This document shows, piece after piece, positions 23,151-35,020 of a stretch of DNA of 64,000 nt. The notes beneath the pieces were generated by a model, which did not search any database, was not told where the DNA came from, and saw only the letters and a list, made by a program, of their open reading frames with translations. The position numbers and the translations under genes were made by a program. Each line of letters opens with the position of its first letter. The first letter of the stretch is position 1. The DNA comes from Persicaria tinctoria. Its lineage: Eukaryota > Streptophyta > Magnoliopsida > Caryophyllales > Polygonaceae. The stretch spans positions 74,484,627 to 74,548,626 of the forward strand of contig JBANSL010000004.1 in NCBI GenBank assembly GCA_037127255.1, in the 5' to 3' direction.

Positions 23151-24472
23151 TGATAATGCATATTTCATATAGGCATTATAAGTGTTTCTTATTGCAATTA
23201 GGTAGTGGTTTTGCTATTGTTTGAGCCTAGTTCCGTATATTATTGGTGAAGTATTCGAGTTCGGAATCTATGCGTTTTTAGTGTTTATTCTGCAGCATTA
23301 CATTCCGACCTTGGATTGACTTTGGGAAGAGCTTAAGAAGCATGTCTTGGAGCATATGGAGGCTAAGGAGGAGCTAAGGTAGAGCAAGGAGGCACGACAT
23401 TGGAATCCGTTGAAGGAAATTGAAGAACGTCAGACACTGCAGAGACGGCGCCCGCCACCCCTTGCACGACGCCCGCCGTGGGTCAGATTCCGGAAACGCG
23501 GTTTTGGATCTGAAGCAATATTTTATATTATTTTCTAGTATTTCCTACTATGGTTTTTGCCGACCCTTGTGAGACCTATTTTAGGTTGTTTTCAGTTTGT
23601 TCTTGAGAAGAGACGTTACAATTGAGAGAGATTTTGTGAAACTATGAATACAATTAGAGAGAATTGGCCTATGAGTTGCTAAACTTATAGTTTCGCCTGT
23701 GATTCGAAGACATGGTTGTTTGGTTTGTGAGGATTTGATTCTATTTTATTATTCATGTTCTTAGTTATTATCTTGTGCTTAATTTATATTTGTGTTCCTT
23801 TCTATGCCTGATCAACATGTTAGGAATTGCATCTTTAGCTATGAATTCGTTGTTGTTTTCTCGATAGCAAACAAAGGTATTGACTATTGATGATAGTGAT
23901 GTCTCTTTGTCTTTGTAGTGGATGATTTCAATTGATCTATGTTGAGGATATTCGATTAGGGCTGAGTTTGGCATGCGCCTATTAGGTTTAATTGTGTAGA
24001 GTCAATGTGCCAATTTGTCTTGATTACTTGAGTTCTTAATGCTATTCTTTAGTGATATTGAATAAGAGGAGTGAATCTCTGCGGATCTCTCAACTTTAGT
24101 CAAGTAGACCTAGGAATATGAATGATTGATATATCAATCCGAGGGCCATGAATTCCAACAATTGTCAGAGAATTACAGGTGAAATGTTCTTTCTACTTTG
24201 ATATCTATTTGCTTTTTGATTTGCAATCTGGTTACTTTTACATATTTGCTATTTGTCAAGAATTATTGCTTTGCTATAAGAGTGTTTGTTTAGAGTTATT
24301 GAATAGGAAATCGCTTCTCCATGTGGGTTCGACACCGGACTTCATCGCTATACTAGTACTTATTTGGTTTATCAAGTGATTGGTTGCCAAATCTATTGGT
24401 TGTGTGTTTAAGGTTGTATATTATTACTATTTGGCAAATGGCGAAAGTACCAACAACGTTCGTCCCGCACCA
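23151..24472. mobile_element. Solo Gypsy-type LTR with target-site duplication
   Basis: The 1322-bp segment starts TGATAATGCA and ends CCGCACCA, and GTAAG occurs on both sides (23146-23150 and 24473-24477). Copy A has the uninterrupted site ('aagtaagatgccattgg'). No primer-binding site or coding sequence is present, so this is a solo LTR left by recombination between two LTRs. Its T-rich text with '...gggttcgacaccggacttc' near the end is typical of long Gypsy LTRs. Confidence 0.92.
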
Positions 24473-24693
24473 GTAAGATGACATTGGTTCTCCAAATTAT
24501 TAATTTTTTTGTTAGGTTTTTGTTGAAAAGGAATTGTCTACAAGACTTGGGCCTCAAAGCCCGTAGAAGAAGTGATTTAAGGCCCAAACAAATGACCCGC
24601 CACATGAATGAAAAAATGTTTGCAGATGAACCTGTGGTATCATCACTTCATGAAGATGGTTAGGGAAAATTGATACCGAGTTGATCCTCTTTG

Positions 24694-25122
24694 CAGTGGC
24701 GGATCTAATGTTCCAAAGCTAGGTGAGCGAAAATATTCATGGTAAAGACACAATTTTATAGGCCAAAAATTCAATTAAGGAAACCATACCCCCAAACCGG
24801 TAACAACTTGTTTGAGTTTTTTTATAACACTTAATTGATTAAACTAATCTAGCAAACTATGAAAAAAATCTATCAATTTTCAGATTTTGAAAACAAAAAA
24901 TTGTAAATGCAATTCATAGGAGTCGAAAGAACAACAGTGGAAAGAAAGTGCAATATATCTCTTCACCGAATTATCATGTTCTTTGTCCGTCTTTTGAGTT
25001 TTGGTTAAAAAATAAACTGAGATTATAATTATTTATGTCAAGCAAGATTATTATTTTTTAACTTAATCCAAAAATTTCTACCCAGCGGCAGCTGAGTTTG
25101 CTTGCACTGAGATCCACCTCTG
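24694..25122. mobile_element. hAT-type MITE, CAGTGGCGGA family
   Basis: Starts CAGTGGCGGATCT and ends AGATCCACCTCTG, a 13-bp inverted repeat with two mismatches. It is flanked by CCTCTTTG (24686-24693) and CCTCTTTC (25123-25130), an 8-bp target duplication with one change. The equivalent site in copy A ('gatccttttttgcatcttg') is empty. No ORF. The terminal sequence is of the same type as in the element at 33234-33784. Confidence 0.88.
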
Positions 25123-25567
25123 CCTCTTTCCATCTTGTCAATGGCATCCGAGTCTACCGATAACTGTTGAGCTCTGTTGGATCCTTCAAATTGCACATTG
25201 TTAAATTAATCTGATACTGTAACTTGTATGTGAAGTATTTATCTTCGAATGATACTTTTTTCACAAGTAAAATTGTTGACTAGGTAAACTTGTGGAATTC
25301 CAAGTCGATGATGACTCTCCATTTTTTCGTGTTTTTGGAGTTAAAGTGGGTGAATAAATGTCTTGAATTCGAGTATGAGAATGAATCAATATCCTTAAAA
25401 CCCGTAAATAAGAGTTCATCGCGATCTATAATTGACCTTACCTAACGCAAAAGATGATGCCATAGTTGGAGGAAACGAGGAAGTGAAATATTGGATGTTT
25501 TGAGTGTTGAATGGGTTTGTAGGAATAAGGCACAAAAGATGATGAGATAAAGTTGACCTATATGTTT

Positions 25568-25818
25568 TGTGAATATATAGGAGCTGAGATTGTTAGTTAC
25601 AACTAGTTAGAGGGACTATAAATATATGTAACAAACTCTGATTATGAAGACACACAACTGAATACATTCAGACTCTCTATTCCCTCTCTTTTCCTCTTCG
25701 TTACACTCTCCACCTTCTCTATTCTCTCTCTTCCATGTCTGCATCACCTTCTTCTTCATGAGATGAGATCTTGATCACCAGATCAAGATAAGAAACTTGA
25801 ACGATCTTTAGTTTCTCG
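25568..25818 (+). mobile_element. Solo Copia-type LTR
   Basis: Flanked by TGTTT on both sides (25563-25567 and 25819-25823), with the empty site preserved in copy A ('ctatatgtttacttg'). It starts TGTGAATATATAGG, carries a TATA-like box (ggactataaatatatg, about 25615) and a CT-rich leader, and ends TTTCTCG, probably a mutated ...CA. At 251 bp it fits a small Copia LTR left as a solo copy. Confidence 0.85.
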
Positions 25819-25960
25819 TGTTTACTTGTTTAGGAGGAATGAGGATGAATGGCTTGGACTTGCCCAGTCATTTGCTATTTGCTATTACCCCACTACTTTG
25901 TGTTATAAAGATGTGATTTTACAATCAATTATACATATGTGTTAACGAGAGCATCTTAAT

Positions 25961-27101
25961 ACAACAACAACTACCCAGTAAATACCGCAATTAAGCAGGG
26001 TCTGGGGGGTCAGGATGTACGCACTCTTTCCCCGAATACATCGAGAGAGTGTTTCCGATAGACCCAAAATAGTAGACATATCAATCCCATCAAAGCACGC
26101 TAAACAGTAGACAAAGAGGCATAAAGAAGCAAAGAGGGAGGCGGAATAAAAGCAACCACAATAGAACAAAACCCCCAGCCTAGTACTACTACACATCCGA
26201 AGCCCGAATAGCCCTCCTCCAACGGTCTCTGTCCAAAGTCAATTCTTCCGATAAGTTGAGCAGATTAAGATCCTGCCTAATAACCTCCATCCAACTCTTT
26301 TTCGGTCTACCTATACCCCTACAAATAGCTCCAAACTCCAAACTCTCACACCTACGAACAGGCGCCGATCCAGGTCTCCGCCGAACGTGCCCAAACCACC
26401 GCAATCTGGACTCTCTCAGCTTGTCCACAATACTTGCAACTCCAACTTTGCTCATAATGTCTTCATTTCTGATTCTATCAAGTCTCGTATGCCCACACAT
26501 CCATCGCAACATCCTCATCTCAGCCACTGCCAACTTCTGTTCTTGAGCTTTGGTGACGGGCCAGCACTCTGAACCATACAATAAGGTCGGCCTAACAGCA
26601 ACCTTGTAGAACTTCCCTTTCAGTTTAGTCGGAACTTTCTTATCACATAGCACCCCTGACGCTCTTCTCCATCTCAGCCATCCCGCCTGGACTCGATGTT
26701 CGATATCTCTGTCGACACCCCCATCACTTTGGACGTACGACCCAAGGTACTTGAAATACTCTTTCCTTGGGACAATAACGTCCCCCAATGAAACCGATGC
26801 CCCTGGGTCCCTGTCAGCGCCAAAACGAAACTGAACATACTCGGTTTTGGACCTACTCATTCTGAATCCCTTAGACTCCAACACCTCTCTCCAGTTTTCT
26901 AGTCTGCGATCCAAACCCGATCTTGAGTTGTCCATAAGAACAATGTCGTCAGCAAACAGCATGCACCATGGAACCTCTTCTTGGAGTGGAGCAGAAAGAG
27001 TATCCAAAACTAGAGTGAAAAGAAACGGACTGAGCGCTGAACCCTGGTGAAGCCCCACACGAACCTCAAAATACTCAGAATCACCACATATACTTGTTTT
27101 T
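25961..27101 (-). mobile_element. 5'-truncated RTE-type LINE
   Basis: The element lies on the minus strand and is absent from copy A. Its 3' end is the (TTG)n-type tail, here 'acaacaacaactacccag' at 25961, followed by a 3' UTR of about 200 bp. The 5' end is cut inside the reverse transcriptase at about 27101. About 75 bp of the copy-A target sequence are missing at the insertion site, a common by-product of LINE insertion. Confidence 0.9.
26189..27096 (-). pseudogene. RTE LINE reverse transcriptase, C-terminal part
   Basis: The frame runs from the truncation point (GDSEYFEVRVGLHQGSALSP, about 27096) to a stop at 26189, about 300 codons. Visible reverse transcriptase motifs are GLHQGSALSPFLF (fingers/palm), the catalytic FADD in PWCMLFADDIVLM, and SKTEYVQFRF with LGDVIV...YLGS of the thumb side. 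The C-terminal GHVRRRPGSAPVRRC and GRPKKSWMEVIRQDL blocks match the LINE fragment at 411-675. The frame is uninterrupted, suggesting a fairly recent insertion, but the endonuclease and N-terminal RT parts are missing, so the copy cannot move by itself. Confidence 0.9.
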
Positions 27102-27417
27102 TAGAGATGGGGTGGGGTTAATAATCAATATCATTGGGAATATTCTTATTATCTAAAGCTATTAAAAAAAACGAATGAAAAGTGATTAGGACAAAATATA
27201 TACCATTAATAATTTATCACATAGCATCCTTTAGGACGAGAACCTTAAATTTTAAAGCTGTGATATGATTGAGGATAATGGTTGTATGACTTAAAAAGGT
27301 TAATCTATATGTTACACTAATAATTTCATAAAACATGTGACGAATGTGGAATATCTGAAAGCGACATAAATTAATCAATGAATAAAAAATTATCATTATC
27401 TAAAGCTAATGATTTAA

Positions 27418-27764
27418 GACTAACTCCAATGGTTGTGTGTAAATGTCTAAATGTGCATTTTTTTGACATTTTTTAGCTCCAATGGTTACTTTTGGAGTGT
27501 GCAAATGTGCACATTTGAGCATGTAATGTGCAAATTTGAGCACATCACCTCCCTCATGTGCAAAAACTTTTTCAAAAAGCAAGACAATTTTATTGGTGTG
27601 TTTTTTATGATTTTTGTTTTCTTTTTTGTTTTAAATTAATTTTATTTTAATGGTGTGTAAAAAATACACATTTGATCATTGGAGCAAAATATCAAAAAGT
27701 AAAGTGTATTTTTACGCACCTTATGCAAATATATACATTATAGACAAAACCATTGTGGATAGTC
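27418..27764. mobile_element. PIF/Harbinger-like MITE
   Basis: A 347-bp insertion present only in copy B. It starts GACTAACTCCAATGGTT and its end, reversed, reads GACTATCCACAATGGTT, a 17-bp inverted repeat with a few mismatches. Flanks are 'taa' and 'tac', close to the TAA/TTA targets of Harbinger MITEs. AT-rich interior without ORF. Confidence 0.78.
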
Positions 27765-27813
27765 TACTATTGAAAAGGGTTAATGGATTTTTTGGGGGGT
27801 GGGAGTGGGGGGT

Positions 27814-28040
27814 TGTAATGATCTCTTATATTGAGGTTATATTAGATTAGTGTAGTTACGATATAAATAATACCCTTATATACTTTGTAATTGGATCATC
27901 CAAGTAATAATCAAATTCTTTCTATCCTAATCTCTCTCTCCCTCTGAACTTCATCTCCCTCCTCTATTTTATTACTTTCCTACCTCAAATCTCTCTCCCT
28001 CTCTTCTCAAATTCTCCATGGAAGCCAAAGTTTCCTCCTA
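27814..28040 (+). mobile_element. Copia LTR fragment or solo LTR
   Basis: Present only in copy B. It begins TGTAATGATCTCTTATATTG, holds a promoter-like 'gatataaataatacccttat' and the block 'ggatcatccaagtaataatc' followed by a CT-rich leader, a layout typical of small plant Copia LTRs. No clear target duplication could be paired, so the right end may be deleted. Confidence 0.65.
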
Positions 28041-29735
28041 ATCAAGTGAGGTTAGATTCCAACAACAAAGTTCAAGTATTCTAAATTAATTTAAATGGTG
28101 GAGACAAAAAAAATACGAAAAAATGGTTTTCCATCCTACGCCCTTAATTTGAAAATATTTCTCAAATTTTAGTTAGTCTAGCTTTACTTTTAATCTAGGG
28201 TTTGCTATTTTTTTGGTAAAGAATCTTTTCTGATCTAAATTCTTATCCTATGCCCTTAAATGGAATGACAGAAGGACACACAAAAAAATGAAAATGAATT
28301 TCTTAGCACAAAGCTCAAATAGCTGGGTTTTGTCATATAAATGAACCATGATTTCTCTTTCCTATATTTACAAAAATAAGATGGAAATCATTAAAAGAAG
28401 TGATCGGAAAACACATCTACCTTTGGTCCAACAAATAATGAGGAGAAATGATAACCAAGGAGATATAAAAGGGCTCTTTTTAAAGGAAATAGCATGCCAT
28501 AAGCTGATTCTCCATAAAGATGATCAGTGAAAGCAACATTTCATCTAAAGTGAGATCAAAGTTGCACACAAGCTATCTACGGTGTAACACAGATAATGCT
28601 GACTGTGTTTTTATAGGTACATTGCAACTTAGGAAACTGCAAGGTATGTTATTCTTTGAATGCTCTTTCTCGACTCGATCAGAGTGTAATAAGATGGATG
28701 CGAAGTTACAAATGGATCAACAGAGCTGCAAGTGACTCCTATGGCAACAAGCAAGTAAACACGCTAATTAAGATGCAAAAACAACATTAACCAAAGGCTA
28801 AACTTCACTTCAGAAGAGATTTTGGTGCAATTTCTAGTGTAAATTATCCCTTCAAATCCAGATGTGGATCAAAATCGCCATGGAAAAACGAAGCATAACC
28901 ATAACGGATGCTACTAAGGATTATTTCCAATTGTTCGGAATATGCTATCCATCAATAACATAACAAGTACCAAGGATATTACTGCACAAGAAAATTCAGA
29001 CAGACGACGACTGACTCTAGAGGAAACACACACATAAAAAAGTAGAGGGTGAAGGGTGTACAGAGAAAGGAAAGAAGAAAGAAGATCAGCTGCCACAAGC
29101 CGATGACTACGGTAAATTTGATGATATGGGATGTCATCATCTACACCAGCAAGCAGAAACTCGAGGAGGGTCCAGCTAAACATCTAACCCTGCACGGCAC
29201 CAAGTGATTCAAGCTTAGCAGCAAATGAATAGAGTTTTAGCAATGAATTAGAGGGGCATAAAAGTTGATTTGATCGAGAAATTGAATGGGACCAAGAAGC
29301 TAGTTCCATTGTCAAAGCACGGAAGGATGTAATGGCGCAAGTAAAAGTGGAAACAGATGCAATGATTCCCCACTTGAAGAGAAGGATGGGAATGTCTGCA
29401 TCATTTTAATGAGAGCACATCAAACCAGCATGCTGATGTATGCTTATATCAAAACAGTATAACAATAACAATCATGAACGGAGGGATCAACCACTAGGGA
29501 ACTCCTGAACATGTTAAAATAAAGGCCTAGGTTCCCAGGATTTAGCTCAAGAAACGCATGAGTGAACATGCTATCAGTATCTTCAAACAGGTTAATTGCT
29601 GCAACAATCATGGTGGATAGCACAATATGCAATTGGAAACCACTTTAAAGATACCGAGACACACTTACATGGATATGGAAATCATCATGTTGTCCTGTTG
29701 ATTCTAAAATGATCATATTAACTGCTTTCGTTGTT
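28041..29735. other. 3' flank of RING gene B, non-coding
   Basis: Closely matches 15700-17354 of copy A, with small insertions and deletions. The part nearest the gene probably includes the 3' UTR. Short frames here are not conserved in both copies. Confidence 0.6.
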
Positions 29736-31064
29736 TTAGTTTATCCTCCTCCTCCTAGGCATACGAGAGTCTTCACTATCCACATCCGAGATCCTTGATG
29801 CGTCATTCCTTCTTCTGGATGAGGAAGTTGAAAGAGATACTGTGGAGTCGATCTCAACAGCAGTATCTAAAGTCTGAGACTCTCCATGTATCACTGCGAC
29901 AATGCTTGAGAAAGAATCTCTATCATCAACAGATGGAGGCCGTTCCTGGCTTCTACCATGGGGTGGGGTTCGGATAACAGTTTCAACAAACCTTTCAGCA
30001 GAAGTTGTTCCCGATGCAGCGGCAGTCGTAGGGGCACCTCTATACGACTGAGATCTCCTGTAGAATAAATGAGGAAGCCTACGATATTCTGCTACTTCAG
30101 GCCTGTTTTCATTGTCAAGGGTCAAATCTACGTCATCTGTAGGCGCTACATTCTGCTCCCGGCGCAGCCCTCGAGAACTCAGGATCCTGCCAAGCAAGGT
30201 GCTGCTTCGGTCAAGCATATTGCGAGGACCATCACCTTCTTGTGGCTCAAAGAAATCACGGGTGAGATCAAACCTGTTACCAAGACGCCGAATCATTTCC
30301 TCCATGGGAATGGAGAGTGCAGTCCTCTGAATTGCCTGCCTTAAGCTCTCAACACGTTTCGCAGGAGGCCTGTCAGGAATCTTAACACCAGGATCCTCAT
30401 CTGATTCCCGGGCACCATTGCCCCTGCCAAAAATTGGGGTAACGTTCTTAACCGTCACCTCTCCCTTACAAACCGGGCACTCCTTTGCATCTGAATGAAT
30501 ATGCAGCCATCTGTAGAGACAGGGCCAACAAAACAAGTGCCCACAACTAGTCACAATAGGCTCTTTTGCCAAGTCCAAGCAGATATTACAGTCGAAGAAG
30601 CTACTACCATCAGTACTAATCCCCTTCTCGACATCTTCCTGCTTGTCAGCAGCTTCATCTTCAGATTGGGCAACAATATTCTCACACATTTTCGTACTCT
30701 CGTCATTCCTCACTTCTGCAGCATTACTTCCTTCTCCAGTCTGCATCGTCCCATGGATATCGTGACCAACAACAGCATCAGGTGCAGCAGCAGCTCCAGG
30801 ATCAACCATCAAATTCATAGATATATCATGGGATTCCAAGGGCAAGTGGCTGTGATGCCAATCTCGCCAACGCCATCTTTGTCTGTTCCTTTGCCTTAGG
30901 GCCTCTCTGAACCTTCGTTGAACAGCATGCCCCACCCAATCTAAGTCAAGGCTTTCCCCTAATGACGATCTGATCCCATTCCCCGGCGTTGATCCACCAG
31001 AGACAGGAGACACGGGTCCCAAATTCAAGTCCAGATTCATCTCACCTTCTCCCTGATCTTCCAT
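29736..31064 (-). CDS. RING-type E3 ubiquitin ligase, RMA/MUSE-like (copy B)
   Basis: The duplicate of the gene at 17355-18683, also 442 residues, single exon in the coding part and intact. It differs from copy A at 10 positions: A2E, D91A, H96D, E121D, I123S, D137E, N155S, N313D, S343G and G431E. All eight zinc ligands and the whole RING (159-199) are identical, as is the N-terminal LDLNL motif; most changes lie in the acidic linker before the RING or in the disordered C-terminal tail. The predicted leader intron is kept (31078-31484). The leader lacks the second upstream ORF of copy A, and the promoter has two of three TGGGCY motifs. Both copies look functional; which is expressed cannot be judged from sequence. 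Confidence 0.93.
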   Translation of the reverse strand: MEDQGEGEMNLDLNLGPVSPVSGGSTPGNGIRSSLGESLDLDWVGHAVQRRFREALRQRNRQRWRWRDWHHSHLPLESHDISMNLMVDPGAAAAPDAVVGHDIHGTMQTGEGSNAAEVRNDESTKMCENIVAQSEDEAADKQEDVEKGISTDGSSFFDCNICLDLAKEPIVTSCGHLFCWPCLYRWLHIHSDAKECPVCKGEVTVKNVTPIFGRGNGARESDEDPGVKIPDRPPAKRVESLRQAIQRTALSIPMEEMIRRLGNRFDLTRDFFEPQEGDGPRNMLDRSSTLLGRILSSRGLRREQNVAPTDDVDLTLDNENRPEVAEYRRLPHLFYRRSQSYRGAPTTAAASGTTSAERFVETVIRTPPHGRSQERPPSVDDRDSFSSIVAVIHGESQTLDTAVEIDSTVSLSTSSSRRRNDASRISDVDSEDSRMPRRRRIN

Positions 31065-31077
31065 GGTACAAGTTTTA

Positions 31078-31484
31078 CTGCCTCAATTCAGGAAACCTCA
31101 AGTGTTCAGCTCGACCAAGTCAAAGTCCCCTTATATCAGGAACCGAAATTAGCACCAAACCCTAACTTTGGCATCATGCCAGCTTAAATCCAATTCCTCA
31201 ATTCCGGTCAAGCACAGACAGAAAAAGCCCTGGTTATAGCCCCTCCTAAAGGTTGGATTTTTCAGAAGATTGTTAGAAACCCTCAAACAGATGCTCAGAT
31301 TATTATCCGAAACTAACCAACAGCACACAAAGATCCTCTAAATTATTCCGCAATTACAATCAGACAAGGATTTATAAAAATGAATCAGAACTGTACGCTC
31401 AAATTAGCAACAAAAAAACGAAAACAAGTCATCACAACTGAAGTGAATTCCGGGAGGGGGAGATTGGGGAAAGCATTTCCAGAC
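31078..31484 (-). other. Predicted 5'UTR intron of RING gene B
   Basis: Donor 'ccag/gtctgg' at 31484 and acceptor 'ttgaggcag' at 31078 correspond exactly to those proposed for copy A. Conservation of both sites after duplication gives mild support. Confidence 0.5.
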
Positions 31485-31686
31485 CTGGACTGCGTGTCAA
31501 AGGAAAACTCGGAATTTGAGCTCAACAGAGCTAAAATCAGGCAGCTTTGACCTCGGATTCTCCCGCGAACAAACACATACTCAGTAGCTTCTCTCTCTAT
31601 GCGTTGATCCAGTCCAGTGTACAGGAAGAAGGAAGAGAGAGGAAGCGAAAGCCATCAACTTTCAGACACCAGAAGGGGGGAGAGGG

Positions 31687-31704
31687 AGAGAGAGAGAGAG
31701 AGAG
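31687..31704 (+). repeat. (GA)n microsatellite in the RING gene B leader/promoter
   Basis: About nine GA units, (CT)n in the sense of the gene. Copy A has G18 at the corresponding place. (CT)n leaders are common near plant transcription starts. Confidence 0.85.
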
Positions 31705-31752
31705 CGTAGAAGTCAGCACTGCAAAGTGCCACAACACAGGGAGAGAGATAAA

Positions 31753-31786
31753 TGGGCTGGTGAGCTTATTTTTTCTCAGTTGGGCT
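31753..31786 (-). promoter_or_regulatory. TGGGCY (site II) motifs, promoter of RING gene B
   Basis: TGGGCT at 31753-31758 and 31781-31786, at the positions of the first and third motif of copy A. The middle motif has become 'tgagct'. Confidence 0.45.
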
Positions 31787-32208
31787 TTTTGAAGGCCTAG
31801 TAAGCACTCCAAATCTGTCGCATCTTCTTTATAGAAAGCCTAATTTCGAAATATGTTTTTTTGGGAGCTCATCGCTAATTTTTACTGTTTTTACCGCTAA
31901 AGATTTATTAGTTAAATGACAGAAAACTGACAAACGAACTTATTACTCCTATTTATATTTTCTGCTGAAAAACACATATATTCTAATCAACTAGCCAAGG
32001 CATACCCAATTAGCACAAGACGTAAATATAAGTTTTGCTACGAACGTTACGTACATCTTGGTTTTATATACTTGATAATTTTGTTTAAGTTATTTATTAT
32101 ATTTTATATTTTTATGGGCTTTTTCTTCAAGAAAACACCTTGTAAAATTTTTTTTTAATAAATAAACACCTTCTAATATTTTAAAAACAAAAAACACCTT
32201 ATATAATA

Positions 32209-32419
32209 CTACATCCGTTCAGAAATAAGTGACGTTTGACTTTTTGGCACGTTTTTTAAGAAGTTAAAAACTATATAAAATATAAAGTTTTTAATAATTT
32301 TATACATATTAGTTATAAGTTTAAAATTATTTTTAAAAAGTTAATATTTTATATAGTTTTTAGCTCCTTAAAAAAACGTGTCAAAAAGTCAAATGTCACT
32401 TATTCATGAATGGTGGGAG
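32209..32419. mobile_element. Stowaway MITE
   Basis: Starts CTACATCCGTTCAGAAATAA and ends ...ATGAATGGTGGGAG, with TA on both sides (32207-32208, 32420-32421). The interior folds back (gacgtttgactttttggcac against gtgtcaaaaagtcaaatgtc). It is a different subfamily from the element at 13877. Confidence 0.88.
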
Positions 32420-33225
32420 TATAATGTATTCGATCAATTGCACCAACTTTTATTTTACAACTAAAATTTCAAGTTTTCTGTGGTATTTTTTTAATCTATA
32501 ATCGAAATGCCCTTATTTAACTGATATTTTTTTAAAAAGGAATTGTATATAGTAAGTTTTTTCTTAACAACTTGTCTTTGTAGTTTTTTTTAAAAGGAGT
32601 TGGATTATATTATATAAAATATTTTTATTAATTAAATAATCAATTTGAAATTGTTTTGTTTAATAAAGTTAATATATGGTGTGTTTTTTTAAAAAAAATA
32701 GTTAAATAAAAACATTTTGGTTATAGTCTTATGACATAAAATATCGTTAAAAATTGAAACATTTAACTGTAAAATAGAGGTTGGTGTTTCAACTGAATAA
32801 ATTATTTATTTACGTTTTTTGTTTTTTTTTAAATAAAAGGTGTTTTGTTAAAAAAAACACTCTACTATATAAGGTGCATTTTCAAAATAAAACCCTATTT
32901 TTTTTATGTTCAATGTTTTATTTTTGAAGAAATAATGTTATTTCTCATTGTCAATGACATATTAGGGTATAGTTTATGTCCTAGTTTGATATCTTATACT
33001 TACATTAAATTTAATTTATAATTTTATTATAAATACTGAATCAAAATTAATTGTGTATAGATGGTGTGGATTTGAGTTTTTTTTTTCTTCTGAAAAAACG
33101 AATAATGAAATCTTATTAAGACTTTTTTATTATACCATCCTATTTTTTGTATATAGATGAATCTTGCAAAAGTATAGATATAATAATACTTGACTATTGT
33201 TGAATTTGATCGAGCCGGCTAATAC
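32420..33225. other. AT-rich sequence, nothing recognised
   Basis: Poly-A/T-rich intergenic DNA with no counterpart in copy A. No gene or element end was seen. Confidence 0.5.
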
Positions 33226-33233
33226 AATGTATT

Positions 33234-33784
33234 CAGGGGCGGACCCAGAAAGTTTTTAGCGGGAGGGTCACCTTAGTAGTCGATAATAAGATCGAGAAAA
33301 AAATCGCAAAACACAATGTGATCGTTAGTACAAACTAGTATCAACCCATGGTTTCGAAAATACTACAAATATATAATACGAAAATAAGGATAAAAAACGA
33401 AAAATAAAGATATAAAACGCAATAAATAAACATTGCATTATTAACATGTAATAATGTATAACTAGATATAAAAAATTTAAACTTACGTAAGTTCTTACCA
33501 TATTATCAAAATAAGTAATATAACATATGGTTTCGAAGCTCTCGAGATGAATTATAATATGTGAATGTCAATTTAAGTAAAATATTAAAGTATTATAGTA
33601 TATTGAAATAAAACTAAAGTGATTAATACTGCTGTAATTTTTAAACATTCATAATTTTTACTCAGATGTCGGATTAGGGCGTATTATATATCAAAATGAA
33701 GCTATCGACGAGGAGAATACACCAAGGTAATTTGTCGGATGAGGAGGGGGTCACATGTCTAGGACCCCCCTAGGTCCGCCTCTG
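33234..33784. mobile_element. hAT-type non-autonomous element, CAGGGGCGGA family
   Basis: AATGTATT flanks the element perfectly on both sides (33226-33233 and 33785-33792). Ends are CAGGGGCGGACCCAG and CTAGGTCCGCCTCTG, reverse complementary apart from a few bases. AT-rich interior of 551 bp without coding capacity. The perfect 8-bp duplication indicates a fairly young insertion. Confidence 0.93.
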
Positions 33785-33792
33785 AATGTATT

Positions 33793-35016
33793 TATGAGTT
33801 TCTTCATCAAGTGTCTTGATCTTCTTCTTCAAGGCTTATGATGACTAATTTGGGCTCACCATCGGTTTAGTGTTAGCGGTCAGTTTCTTCACCTCTTTTT
33901 CTAGCTATTGGTGTTTGAAATTTTGAAGACTTATCAAAGTAGCTAGTAATGCTAAAATCACATTTCTTATACATTTGAAGTAATTGTGTTGATAGCCTTT
34001 TTAAAAAATCAACGATTCTCATTCCAAACTCTTAATTTTAATTTCCTGTTCAACTCACCTTTGATTTTTTCATTGTTGATGTTTTTTTTATAAATTAAAG
34101 ACTAAAAGAATTTACCTTAATTATATTAATAAAAACATGAATTTCAAAGCATTTTGTTGGCATATAAAATAAATTAATCGAAAAAGAGAGTATATACGTA
34201 CCGAGTATTGACCCACTCCAAAAAACATATATATATATATATATATATATTGAGTAGCCGATGAGCTTGTAACGGTGGTCATTCAATTTATGACAATCAA
34301 TTCAATGAAATTGAAGTTAATTAACCGGTTGTTTTTTCTTCCAGTGTTTCATATCCCTTCAAAGTGTCCAAATTAATGGCTATTGGAGCCTTGAATTTAG
34401 CATGGATAATAATTTATATTAATGGTTGAAACTTGCAAGTAATTAACCCTAATTCATCAACGTATAATAGTCCTCCATAATAATATACGATAAATGATAT
34501 ATGGTGATAATCATGATATATATTGGTATCAAAAGTAAAATATTTTTTAATTAATTTTCACCATGTTTTAATTAGGAGATTAGAAATACGTAGTATAAAA
34601 AAGTGACATAAAAAAGTAATAAATTATTATCCATGCTAAAATTAGATTAACTTATATGTTTTATTACTTATATAATTACATTTTAGAAATTGTTAGCCAA
34701 AAATTAAAATTTATTTATTAATTATGTTAAAATCCATTAAGGATTCTAAAACTAAAAAATATATCAATTAAGGATTAATGATTAATTGATTTTTATATGA
34801 ATATATGTTATTCGGATGATATGAATTTCATAAATATATTGGGATCATTATTATTGAGCATAGAAATTTAGGAAAATATAATTAATTTCCATAAGTTAGT
34901 AAGAGTATATAATAAACCATTTATGAATACATTAATAAAATTAAAGGAAAAGAAAAGGATTAAAAAAAGAAAATGTCTTTAATGAGAGTCATTAAGGAGC
35001 CTTTGGACACAATTTT

Positions 35017-35020
<4 letters not shown>
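33793..35020. other. AT-rich sequence, nothing recognised
   Basis: Contains a short (AT)n run at about 34228-34250. No gene or transposon end was found. Confidence 0.5.
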
